A stretch of DNA of 64,000 bases from Sphingomonas sp. Leaf9 (GTDB taxonomy: Bacteria > Pseudomonadota > Alphaproteobacteria > Sphingomonadales > Sphingomonadaceae): positions 186,164 through 250,163 of the forward strand of contig NZ_LMKC01000003.1 in the NCBI RefSeq assembly GCF_001421355.1. Direction: 5' to 3'. Both the position numbers and the translations under genes were made by a program. How positions within the stretch are numbered: position 1 is the stretch's first letter; each line of letters opens with the position of its first letter. A model generated the notes under the pieces. The model was given only the letters and a program-made list of their open reading frames with translations. It did not search any database and was not told the origin of the DNA. Below, piece after piece: positions 19,650 to 29,568 of the stretch.

Positions 19650-19940
19650 ATGGCTTATGATCCCGGTGCGATCGATGCGACACTGGCGGCGGCGGTCGGC
19701 GACGAACCGCTACTGATCGCCGAACTGCGCGGGGCGTTCATCGACAGCGCCCGGCGGGTCCTCACCACCATGGAAAGTGCAACCGGCGAGCAATGGGCCG
19801 GGGCGGCATTCCGCCTGAAAGGGCTGGCTGCCAGCTTCGGCGCGGTTCGGCTGATGACGCTGGCCGCGGAGGCGGCTTTGGCCCCGGTCGGCGATGCGGC
19901 GACGCTGCGCCGCCTGCACCGCGCGGTCGACCGCTTCTGA
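19650..19940 (+). CDS. Hpt-like small protein lacking the phospho-accepting histidine
   Basis: The 96-residue, mostly helical protein carries the signature region of histidine phosphotransfer domains, AAFRLKGLAASFGA (about residues 52-65). The usual consensus there is A-H-x-L-K-G-x-x-x-x-x-G; here the histidine position is phenylalanine (codon TTC), so phosphotransfer at the normal site is impossible. It may act as a phosphorylation-independent binding partner. It is divergent from the coiled-coil gene, and its stop directly abuts the end of the convergent VWA gene with no intervening base. Confidence 0.75.
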   Translation: MAYDPGAIDATLAAAVGDEPLLIAELRGAFIDSARRVLTTMESATGEQWAGAAFRLKGLAASFGAVRLMTLAAEAALAPVGDAATLRRLHRAVDRF

Positions 19941-21119
19941 CTATCGGTGGCGCGACAATTCGCGCATCGCCGCTTCCAGTCCGTCGAGCGTCAGCGGATA
20001 CATCCGGTCGGCGAACAGGTCGCGGATCAGGCGGGTCGAATGGGTCCAGTCCCACTGCGCCTGCGGGGCCGGATTGATCCACGCCGCCGCCCGCCAGTGC
20101 GCGGTCAGCCGTTGCAGCCAGACGGTGCCGGCTTCGTCGTTATGATGTTCGACCGAGCCGCCGGGATGGACGATTTCATACGGACTCATCGCCGCATCGC
20201 CGACCACGACCAGGCGGTAGTCGGGGCCATAGGTCCGCAGCAGGTCGGCGGTCGATAACCGCTCGGCAAAGCGGCGGCGATTGTCGCGCCAGACCCCTTC
20301 GTAGATGCAGTTGTGGAAATAGAAGAATTCGAGGTGGCGAAACTCGGCGGTGGCGGCCGAGAACAGTTCCTCCACCTGTTCGATGAACGGGTTCATCGAC
20401 CCGCCGACGTCGAGGAACAGCAGCAGCTTCACCGCATTGCGCCGCGCCGGTCGCATCGCGACGTCCAGCCAGCCGCGCCGGGCGGTGTCGGCAATCGTCG
20501 CGTCGAGGTCGAGTTCGTCGGCGCTGCCTTCGCGGGCGAACCGGCGCAGGCGACGCAGCGCGATCTTCAGGTTGCGGGTGCCCAGCTCACGGTCGTGATC
20601 GAGATTGCGAAATTCGCGCTGTTCCCAGACTTTTACCGCACGGTTGTGCCGGCTCTGCCCGCCGATGCGGATGCCTTCGGAGTTGTAGCCGCCATGGCCG
20701 AACGGGCTGGTGCCGCCGGTGCCGATCCATTTCGATCCGCCATGATGCGCCTCGTCCTGCTCGGCCAGCCGCTGGCGCAGCGTCTCCATCAGCGCGTCCC
20801 AGTCGCCGGTCGGGTCGATCGCCGCCATCTGTTCGGGCGTCAGATAGCGTTCGGCGATGGCGCGCAGCCAGTCGGCGGGGATCGCCACCGGATCGACCCC
20901 GGCCGGCGCGGCAATCCCTCCAAAGACCTCGCCGAACACCCGGTCGAACCGGTCGACTACGCCCTCGTCCTTCACGAACGTCGTCCGGGCGAGGTGGTAG
21001 AAGGCGTCGAGCGTCGGTTCGATGACGCCGCGATCGATCGCGTCGATCAGGACGAGATGCTCGCGGATGCCGACCGACAGGCCGGCCCGGCGCAGCGCTT
21101 CGACGAACGAATGGAACAT
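19941..21119 (-). CDS. VWA domain protein, CoxE-like
   Basis: The 392-residue protein has an N-terminal helical region (VEALRRAGLSVGIREHLVLIDAI) and a C-terminal von Willebrand A domain beginning LLLFLDVGGSMNPF. The metal-binding DxSxS motif is altered to D-V-G-G-S, lacking the first serine, though the T and D of later MIDAS loops may be present (DLLRTYG, VVVGDAAMSPYE). CoxE-type proteins work with MoxR AAA+ ATPases in metal-cofactor insertion or protein remodelling; a MoxR gene lies four genes upstream on the same strand. It starts nine bases after the glycosyltransferase gene, so co-transcription is likely. Confidence 0.9.
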   Translation of the reverse strand: MFHSFVEALRRAGLSVGIREHLVLIDAIDRGVIEPTLDAFYHLARTTFVKDEGVVDRFDRVFGEVFGGIAAPAGVDPVAIPADWLRAIAERYLTPEQMAAIDPTGDWDALMETLRQRLAEQDEAHHGGSKWIGTGGTSPFGHGGYNSEGIRIGGQSRHNRAVKVWEQREFRNLDHDRELGTRNLKIALRRLRRFAREGSADELDLDATIADTARRGWLDVAMRPARRNAVKLLLFLDVGGSMNPFIEQVEELFSAATAEFRHLEFFYFHNCIYEGVWRDNRRRFAERLSTADLLRTYGPDYRLVVVGDAAMSPYEIVHPGGSVEHHNDEAGTVWLQRLTAHWRAAAWINPAPQAQWDWTHSTRLIRDLFADRMYPLTLDGLEAAMRELSRHR

Positions 21120-21128
21120 CGCGGCTGT

Positions 21129-22502
21129 TTACCGCATCGCCGCGTACAGGCGCCAGTGCGTACCCGACAGCCCCGCCGGATCACCCCGCGCGATCTCGCG
21201 ATAGGCGCGGCCGTACCAGCCGGGGCTGCCGGGAAAGGCCGCGTCGCCATCGCGCTCGACGAAATGAAAATGCGCGGGCGGGCAGGGGCTGGCGGCGAGC
21301 GTGAGCGGATACTGTTGCGACCATGCCGCCGCGATCAGGATCGCGCTCGACCGGTCATAGTCGACCGACACGGTGGCGCCGCGCGGCGCGACCCTGCTGA
21401 GCGTCGCGATTGCCCGGCCGGGGTCGCCGCGTAGATTGCGGACCATCACGCTATCGGCAAACCCCGCCTGCACCAGAAACGCGAGTACGATCCCGCCGGC
21501 CAGCCATCGGTCGACCGACCGGTGCCGGTGCCATGCCGCCGGCAGGGTGATCGCCGCGAACAGCAGCAGCGGCGGCACGATGACGATATAATAGCGTGCG
21601 GCCCCGCTGTTCGGGAGTGCGAGCAGCGCCACCAGCAGCGGAAATGCCCAGGCGATGGCCGCCAGCGTCTTCAGTCGGTCGCATACGTCCCGCGCCAGAT
21701 AGGCTAGGAGCACCAGAACGACGGCCGGACCGATCGTGCCGCCGATCAACTGGCCCATCGCATCGAACCATTTGCCCCAGTCATGCGGTTCGCGGTTGCC
21801 CAGGTGGAAGCCGGTGCCCCCGGCCGACGCCGCGAACCAGGCGGTCGCAATCAGCAGAAGCGAGACGGCAGCGGCGGGAGCCAGCAAGACGACGGTATCG
21901 CGCAGGCCCTGTCGCCAGCCGGCGTCCCAGCACCGTTCCAGCACGACCCACAATCCCAATAGGAACAGGCCGAACAGCATCGTCGCCTGCGCCAGACACC
22001 CCAGTAGCGCAGCGATGGCGAGCGCCGTCGTGGGCCGGGGGTGGGCAGGATCGGCCAGCCAGCGATCGGCGACGTCGATCGCCCAGACCCAGGCGAGCAG
22101 CATCGGGGCATAGCCGCGCGCTTCGGCACCATAGGTCAGCAGGAATGGCGCAACGCAGAAGGCGACGGCCGCAACGACCGCCGGCGCTGGCCCGCGCCGT
22201 GCTGCGATCCGTGCGGCGATGACGATCGTCGATGTGCCGCTGACGATCGACAGCGCGCGCTGCAGCATCGGCGGCGCGGCCGGCCCGACCAGTTGGAGCC
22301 AGAGCGTGTTCAGATGGTGGTTGTTGTCGTGATTGATCTGGAACAGCACCCCGGCGGGTGTCGTCACCTCCTGCGCAAAGATCGCCGACCATGCCTCATC
22401 GAGCCACAATCCGCCCCGCGCGGCCAGGCACCGCAGCACCAGCCCCGCCAGCGTGATGCCGGCGATCCAAAGCCAATGTTCCCGCTGCATGCCCATCCCC
22501 AT
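21129..22502 (-). CDS. GT-C type membrane glycosyltransferase (GT39/ArnT-like)
   Basis: The chain has about 457 residues with roughly ten hydrophobic helices. After the first helix comes GGLWLDEAWSAIFAQE, the acidic DE motif in the first periplasmic loop that marks catalytic GT-C enzymes using polyprenyl-phosphate sugars. A second polar loop holds NHDNNHHLNTLW. The substrate is unknown; cell envelope glycans or lipids are likely acceptors. Starts are ambiguous: TTG at 22523 or ATG at 22502, 22496 or 22490. The last has a GGGGATGGGC-like site upstream. Confidence 0.85.
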   Translation of the reverse strand: MGMGMQREHWLWIAGITLAGLVLRCLAARGGLWLDEAWSAIFAQEVTTPAGVLFQINHDNNHHLNTLWLQLVGPAAPPMLQRALSIVSGTSTIVIAARIAARRGPAPAVVAAVAFCVAPFLLTYGAEARGYAPMLLAWVWAIDVADRWLADPAHPRPTTALAIAALLGCLAQATMLFGLFLLGLWVVLERCWDAGWRQGLRDTVVLLAPAAAVSLLLIATAWFAASAGGTGFHLGNREPHDWGKWFDAMGQLIGGTIGPAVVLVLLAYLARDVCDRLKTLAAIAWAFPLLVALLALPNSGAARYYIVIVPPLLLFAAITLPAAWHRHRSVDRWLAGGIVLAFLVQAGFADSVMVRNLRGDPGRAIATLSRVAPRGATVSVDYDRSSAILIAAAWSQQYPLTLAASPCPPAHFHFVERDGDAAFPGSPGWYGRAYREIARGDPAGLSGTHWRLYAAMR

Positions 22503-22543
22503 GGGCGCGGGTCTACCCGACAAATCCGACGGCCGTCACGCTC

Positions 22544-23086
22544 TCAACGGGCGTAGGCGTCGATCAGCGACCCGACATAGTCCGGCGCTGCGCTGCTCAA
22601 TTCGGTCGCGGGGCGCGGGCCATAGATAAAGCCGTGCGTCGGATAGACCGAACTGCCCAACCCCTGCGAATCGCGATACCACACCTTCACCTTGGTCCAG
22701 TCGCCCTTGGCCGACACGTCGAACACGGTGACGTCCTGCTCCACGCCGCCGCGCACGCCGTTGATCCGCGACCAGTTGGCGTGCGTGACCATCGCCACGC
22801 GCGGTTCGACGACCCGGCTGATGACGAGGACGTGGCCGAGCGGCAGGCGCGATGTCTTTTCAAAGGTCAGCACGGCACCGACGCGGGGCGTGTGGCCGCG
22901 GGGATAACGACCCTGCGCCTGATCCCACCAGGTCCATGCATCGCCATAGATTTCCACCCCCGACGCGGCGCGCGCGAACGGCACGCACTGCCCGACATAA
23001 TCGAGCAGCGATCGCGCCTCGAGCGGGAAGCTGGCGGCACCGGCGAAGACGAGGAGCAGGAGGCCCCGGAAAAGCGAACCGAACAT
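22544..23086 (-). CDS. secreted CHAP-domain peptidoglycan amidase
   Basis: The 180-residue protein has a signal peptide (hydrophobic LFRGLLLLVFAGAASFPLEA). A CHAP domain follows: the catalytic cysteine lies in GQCVPFAR and the histidine in LGHVLVIS, about 80 residues apart as in the family. CHAP enzymes cut amide bonds in peptidoglycan or glutathionylspermidine. Export through the inner membrane suggests a periplasmic cell-wall role. It is 41 bases upstream of the ATG chosen here for the glycosyltransferase gene, and downstream of the MoxR gene. Confidence 0.88.
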   Translation of the reverse strand: MFGSLFRGLLLLVFAGAASFPLEARSLLDYVGQCVPFARAASGVEIYGDAWTWWDQAQGRYPRGHTPRVGAVLTFEKTSRLPLGHVLVISRVVEPRVAMVTHANWSRINGVRGGVEQDVTVFDVSAKGDWTKVKVWYRDSQGLGSSVYPTHGFIYGPRPATELSSAAPDYVGSLIDAYAR

Positions 23087-23189
23087 GGGTACGATTGTGG
23101 GCGAGCGATGGTCGCCAATCGGTTGGCGATCATGGTTAACGAAACCCTTCCGTCACGGCCCACCGCTACGTCGCCACGACCGGTCGCAG

Positions 23190-24050
23190 TCAGCCGCCCT
23201 TGCGCCGATGAAGGAAGGCGAGCCGTTCGAACAGCATGACATCCGCCTCGTTCTTGAGCAGCGCGCCGTGCAGCGGGGGAATCGCCTTTGCCGGATCGTG
23301 CGACGCCAGCACCTCCAGCGGCATGTCGTCGTGCAGCAGCAGCTTCAGCCAGTCGATCAGTTCGCTGGTCGACGGCTTCTTCTTCAACCCCGGCGTGTCG
23401 CGCACCGCGAAGAACAGGTCGAGCGCGCGGTTGACCAGCAGCGTCTGGATACCCGGAAAATGCACGTCGAGGATCGCCTGCATCGTCGGGCGATCGGGGA
23501 AGCGGATATAGTGGAAGAAACACCGGCGCAGGAACGCGTCGGGCAGTTCCTTTTCGTTGTTCGACGTGATGACCACGATCGGCCGTTCGCGCGCGGTCAC
23601 CCGCTCGCCGGTTTCGTAGACGTCGAACGCCATGCGATCGAGTTCGTGGAGCAGGTCGTTGGGAAATTCGATATCGGCCTTGTCGACCTCATCGATCAGC
23701 AGCACCGGCAGGGTGGGGCTGGTAAACGCCTCCCACAATTTCCCCCGGCGGATATAGTTGGCGATGTCGTGGACGCGCGGATCGCCCAGCTGCCCGTCGC
23801 GCAGCCGCGCCACCGCGTCATATTCATACAGCCCCTGCTGCGCACGGGTGGTCGACTTGACGTTCCATTCGATCAGCGGCGCACCGACCGCGCGCGCGAT
23901 TTCCTGCGCCAGCACGGTCTTGCCGGTACCAGGCTCGCCCTTCACCAGCAGCGGGCGGCGCAGCGTCACCGCCGCGTTCACCGCGACCTTCAGATCGTCG
24001 GTCGCGACATAACCCTCGGTTCCCTCGAAGCGCATCGGCGGTATCGTCAT
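23190..24050 (-). CDS. MoxR-family AAA+ ATPase
   Basis: The 286-residue ATPase has Walker A GEPGTGKT (residues 38-45), Walker B VLLIDEVDKAD (about 116-126), sensor-1 ITSNNEKELPDAFLRRC with the arginine finger region, and the C-terminal lid. MoxR ATPases act as chaperones together with VWA proteins. The VWA partner encoded further along the same strand is separated by the CHAP and glycosyltransferase genes. It starts 33 bases after the upstream unknown gene. A gap of 103 bases separates it from the CHAP gene, so a second promoter there is possible. Confidence 0.95.
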   Translation of the reverse strand: MTIPPMRFEGTEGYVATDDLKVAVNAAVTLRRPLLVKGEPGTGKTVLAQEIARAVGAPLIEWNVKSTTRAQQGLYEYDAVARLRDGQLGDPRVHDIANYIRRGKLWEAFTSPTLPVLLIDEVDKADIEFPNDLLHELDRMAFDVYETGERVTARERPIVVITSNNEKELPDAFLRRCFFHYIRFPDRPTMQAILDVHFPGIQTLLVNRALDLFFAVRDTPGLKKKPSTSELIDWLKLLLHDDMPLEVLASHDPAKAIPPLHGALLKNEADVMLFERLAFLHRRKGG

Positions 24051-24083
24051 GGCCGCGACGATAGGCGGGGATGCGGGCGTGCG

Positions 24084-24740
24084 CTACCCGCGGCTTTCCG
24101 CCCGTGCGACCAACAGGTCCCACAGCCCGCGATGCTGGGCCAGCAGCTGTTGCAGGCCAAAGGTCATGGCGCGTTCGACCGGCGCCTCCGCAGTCACCGT
24201 GTCGATCAGGCGCAGCGTCTGTGCGGTCGAGGGCAGGGTGACCGGCATCGTCTCCAGCCCCATCCGGATCGCAGCGGCGTCCAGCGGGCGGCGGATCTCC
24301 GGCCAGTCGAGCGTCACGGCGATTGCCGCGCCCAGCGCACAGCCGGGTCGCACCGATCGCGCGAGCAGGTCGATCGCATGCCGTTGCGCCGCCAGCGCGG
24401 CTTCGGCGGCGGCCTGTCCGGGCGTACCCGGCGGCGGGCCGACGGCGGCGGATACCCGGATCAGATAGGCGCGTTCCTCGGCAAACCCCGCCGCTGCCTG
24501 CGCCAGCCACGGCGCGGCGGAAGGATGCAGCTCCGACCCGGCCGCATGGTCGACGACACCCGGATGCCGCCCGTGCAGCGAACAGAGCTGATGCAGCGCA
24601 TCGGCCACATCACGCAACAGGGCGTCGCCACGCGACAGCAGGTCGGGGGCGACATGCCCGGCACTGCCATCGGCGAGAACGATCCGCGACAGACGTTCCG
24701 CCGTGTCGCAACCATCCCTGTTTGCAATCGCCACTATCAA
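24084..24740 (-). CDS. hypothetical protein upstream of the MoxR gene
   Basis: The product has 218 residues, rich in Ala, Leu and Arg, predicted largely helical, with no signal peptide or membrane segment. I do not recognise a domain. Features seen are a CSLHGRHPGVVDHAA stretch around residue 55 and an AAIAVTLDWPEIRRPLD segment. Such proteins appear to be conserved in sphingomonads but have no known role. It lies first in the minus-strand cluster leading to the MoxR, CHAP, GT-C and VWA genes. Confidence 0.75.
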   Translation of the reverse strand: MIVAIANRDGCDTAERLSRIVLADGSAGHVAPDLLSRGDALLRDVADALHQLCSLHGRHPGVVDHAAGSELHPSAAPWLAQAAAGFAEERAYLIRVSAAVGPPPGTPGQAAAEAALAAQRHAIDLLARSVRPGCALGAAIAVTLDWPEIRRPLDAAAIRMGLETMPVTLPSTAQTLRLIDTVTAEAPVERAMTFGLQQLLAQHRGLWDLLVARAESRG

Positions 24741-24768
24741 CCGCCGGCTCCCATGACTTCACGGGAAC

Positions 24769-24793
24769 GGGTTATGGCGACAATAGATAACCC
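24769..24793. promoter_or_regulatory. inverted repeat upstream of the unknown gene and MoxR cluster
   Basis: GGGTTAT and ATAACCC, separated by eleven bases, form a perfect 7-bp inverted repeat 28-52 bases upstream of the gene ending at 24084. The position suits an operator for the cluster. The rest of 24741-24873 shows no gene. No proven promoter was identified. Confidence 0.3.
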
Positions 24794-24873
24794 AAGCGCG
24801 TAGGAACACGGTTGCCGGGTTTTTAACCGCTATGTCGCGCGCAAGTCGAGGTTCGGAACTGCCCCGAAACGAA

Positions 24874-24905
24874 CCGCCCCGGCGCTTTGACAAGGGCCGG
24901 GGCGG
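24874..24905 (-). terminator. rpoD rho-independent terminator
   Basis: A perfect 10-bp G+C inverted repeat (CCGCCCCGGC / GCCGGGGCGG) with a 12-base loop lies five bases after the rpoD stop. On the minus strand it is followed by TTCGTTT. The stem is strong and the T-tract modest. Confidence 0.75.
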
Positions 24906-24910
24906 GGATT

Positions 24911-26953
<2,043 letters not shown>

Positions 26954-27118
26954 TAACCCTCAAGAAATGTCACGCAGCACAACCGCGCTGGCGCTATTTT
27001 ACCCGTCGTCTTTGTCCGGCACCGCGCGTTTTGCAAGCCAAGAGCGCGCAATGAAGCGGTTCGGAGGTAGATTCGCGGTAATTGTACGACGGCGATATGG
27101 GAGGCAAGGGCGAGGGGA

Positions 27119-28924
27119 TCAAGCCGCCTCGTCCAGTTCCTCCATCCAGCTCCGGATGCGCGCCTGCACGGCGGCGTGGTCGGATCGCGCCTGTTGATAG
27201 TCGGCGAAGGTCCGTTCGGTCGTATCCTGGCGGCACCGTTCGGCCGCCGCATTCTCCGCCCGGCGGCACGCCTGTTCGTCGACCAGGATTTGGATCACCC
27301 GCAACAGGTCGGTTTCGGCCGTCTCCACTTCGGTATCGCGCAGCCAGAAGCTGAAGGCGAGATCGGTTTCCTTGTTCCGCCGCGCCATGTCGACCAGCTG
27401 CCGGTCAGCGGCGATCGTGTCGGTCAGCAGGCTTTCAGTCAGGTCGCTGCGGTAAATGGCCAGGTCGATGAGATGGTCGCGCCAGCGCCGCAGCAGCCCG
27501 TTCACGATCGGCAGTTGCGCGACGAGTTCGCAGTGGCGCTTCAGCACGTCGACATGCTGCATCAGCCCCATCAGGATTGCCCGCTGGAAGGCGAAGACCA
27601 TATCGACCTTTTGGACCTCGGCCGCCGCTGCCATGTCGTTGGCGACGATCCGCAAGCGGCGGTCCTTTGCGCCGAACAGCGCAAAGAATTGATCCTTGAA
27701 GGTCCGGAAATATTCGCGGCGAATGCCTTCATGGGTGATCGTGCCGGCCAGCCGCGCCAGTTCATGCTCGAACGCCGCGCGCTCGTCCGGCCCCGCGCCG
27801 GGCGGCAGCGTCGCCAGTTCCAGCCGCCACAGGAAATCGGACAGCGATTCGCGCCGCGCGAGCAGGTCCTCGAACGCCTGCGCGCCCTCTGCGCGGACCA
27901 GATCGTCGGGGTCCATGCCATCGGGAATGGTAACGATCGCAATGCTCTTGCCCGGCTGCAACAGCGGCAGCGCGCGTTCTGCCGCCCGCCGCGCCGCCTT
28001 GATCCCCGCCGCATCGCCGTCGAAGCACAGGATCGGCACGTCAGCCATCCGCCACAGCCGTTCGAGCTGATGCTCGGTAAGCGCCGTGCCAAGCGGCGCC
28101 ACGACCTCATCGAAACCGGCCTGCGCCAGCGCGATGACGTCCATATAGCCCTCGACCGCGATCACCCGCTTGGCCTTGCGCGCGGCGGCCTGCGCACGGT
28201 CGATATTGTAGAGCGTGCGCCCCTTGTCGAAGAGCGGGGTCTCCGGCGAGTTCAGGTACTTCGGCTCGCCATCGCCCAGGATGCGCCCGCCGAACGCGAT
28301 CGTCCGCCCGCGCGCATCGCGGATCGGGATCATCAGCCGGCCGCGGAACCGGTCGTACGGTTCCTTGCCCTCGACCGAGATCAGCATCCCCGATTCGACC
28401 AGCATCGGATCGCCGTACGACGCAAGCGCCGCCTTCAGCCGGCCGCGCGCATCGGGGGCAAAGCCCATACCGAACGCGCGCGCCGTCTCCGGCTTGATCC
28501 CGCGCTTGGCCAGCGCCTCGCGGGCAATGCCGCCCTCGTCGCCCAGCCGGTCGGCAAACCAGACCTGCGCATCGGCCATCAGCTCGTGCAGGCCCTTGGC
28601 CCGTTCCGCCGCCTTGGCTGAACGCGCGTCCTGTGCCGGCATCTCCATGCCCGCCGCCGCGACCAGTTCCTTCACCGCGTCGATGAAGGGCAGGCCACGC
28701 TGGTCGGTCATCCAGCGGATGGCATCGCCATGCGCGCCGCAGCCGAAGCAATGGTAGAAGCCCTTGTCGTCATTGACCCAGAAGCTCGGCGTCTTCTCGG
28801 TATGGAACGGGCAGCACGCCTTGAACTCGTTGCCCGAGCGCTGGAGCTTCACCGATTTCGCCACCAGCGCCGACAGCGTCGTGCGGGTGCGCAACTCGTC
28901 AAGGAACTGGGGCGAGAGGGTCAT
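27119..28924 (-). CDS. dnaG: DNA primase
   Basis: The 601-residue enzyme synthesises RNA primers for replication. The N-terminal CHC2 zinc-binding domain is intact (CCPFHTEKTPSF, then CFGCGAHGD). The TOPRIM catalytic core shows AVEGYMDVIALAQAG and CFDGDAAG, and a C-terminal helicase-interacting domain follows. It lies 46 bases after the yqeY-like gene and upstream of rpoD on the same strand, giving the order yqeY-dnaG-rpoD, the alphaproteobacterial counterpart of the rpsU-dnaG-rpoD operon. Confidence 0.98.
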   Translation of the reverse strand: MTLSPQFLDELRTRTTLSALVAKSVKLQRSGNEFKACCPFHTEKTPSFWVNDDKGFYHCFGCGAHGDAIRWMTDQRGLPFIDAVKELVAAAGMEMPAQDARSAKAAERAKGLHELMADAQVWFADRLGDEGGIAREALAKRGIKPETARAFGMGFAPDARGRLKAALASYGDPMLVESGMLISVEGKEPYDRFRGRLMIPIRDARGRTIAFGGRILGDGEPKYLNSPETPLFDKGRTLYNIDRAQAAARKAKRVIAVEGYMDVIALAQAGFDEVVAPLGTALTEHQLERLWRMADVPILCFDGDAAGIKAARRAAERALPLLQPGKSIAIVTIPDGMDPDDLVRAEGAQAFEDLLARRESLSDFLWRLELATLPPGAGPDERAAFEHELARLAGTITHEGIRREYFRTFKDQFFALFGAKDRRLRIVANDMAAAAEVQKVDMVFAFQRAILMGLMQHVDVLKRHCELVAQLPIVNGLLRRWRDHLIDLAIYRSDLTESLLTDTIAADRQLVDMARRNKETDLAFSFWLRDTEVETAETDLLRVIQILVDEQACRRAENAAAERCRQDTTERTFADYQQARSDHAAVQARIRSWMEELDEAA

Positions 28925-28970
28925 GGCTCCATATGCCCCGAACGGAACGGGTACGGCAATGGGTTTGCGT

Positions 28971-29423
28971 TCAGCTCAGCGCCGCCTTCACCGCCGCGCT
29001 CGCCTTGCTCATGTCCAGTTCGCTGCCGTGGCGCGATTTCAGCTCGGCCATAACCCGGCCCATGTCCTTCATGCCGGCGGCATTCAGATCGGCCTTGATC
29101 GCCTCGATCGCCGCCGCCGTCTGCGCATCGTCCATCTGCGCGGGCAGGAAGCGTTCAATGACGGTCACTTCGCGCGCCTCGGCGGCGGCCAGTTCGGGGC
29201 GGTTGCCCTTCTCGTACATCTCGATCGATTCGCGACGCTGCTTCACCATTTTCTGCAGCACTTCGACCACCAGCGCGTCGTCGCTGTCGGGGGCCTTGCC
29301 GGTGCGTGCCTCGATATCGCGGTTCTTGATCGACGACTGGATCAGGCGGATCGTGGCGGTCGTTTCCTTGTCCCCGCCCTTCATGGCGGTGACGAGCGCG
29401 TCCTTGATGGTGTCGCGAATCAT
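28971..29423 (-). CDS. GatB/YqeY domain protein
   Basis: The 150-residue cytoplasmic protein is of the YqeY family, related to the tail domain of the GatB amidotransferase subunit that contacts tRNA. Family features are the start MIRDTIKDALVTAMKGGDK, RLIQSSIKNRDIEAR and the ERFLPAQMDDAQ segment. The exact role is unknown; association with tRNA or with charged-tRNA quality control is presumed. It is the first gene before dnaG and rpoD. Confidence 0.93.
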   Translation of the reverse strand: MIRDTIKDALVTAMKGGDKETTATIRLIQSSIKNRDIEARTGKAPDSDDALVVEVLQKMVKQRRESIEMYEKGNRPELAAAEAREVTVIERFLPAQMDDAQTAAAIEAIKADLNAAGMKDMGRVMAELKSRHGSELDMSKASAAVKAALS

Positions 29424-29491
29424 GGCGGTTCCGATGTCGTTCGTTTGGATAAGCGATCACCCTTAGCCGCATTCGTCATACGATCACAGGA

Positions 29492-29520
29492 TTGACGCGG
29501 CGCGGGGTTGGGACTAGCCG
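29492..29520 (+). promoter_or_regulatory. putative sigma-70 promoter of carA
   Basis: TTGACG at 29492-29497 is followed after 17 bases by TAGCCG at 29515-29520, a weak -10. It lies about 50 bases upstream of the carA ATG and a good AGGAG site. The spacing and -35 are right; the -10 is poor, so this is tentative. Confidence 0.4.
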
Positions 29521-29568
29521 CCACCGCTTAGCGACATCATCAGATTTACCCAGGAGTGCCCGCCCATC

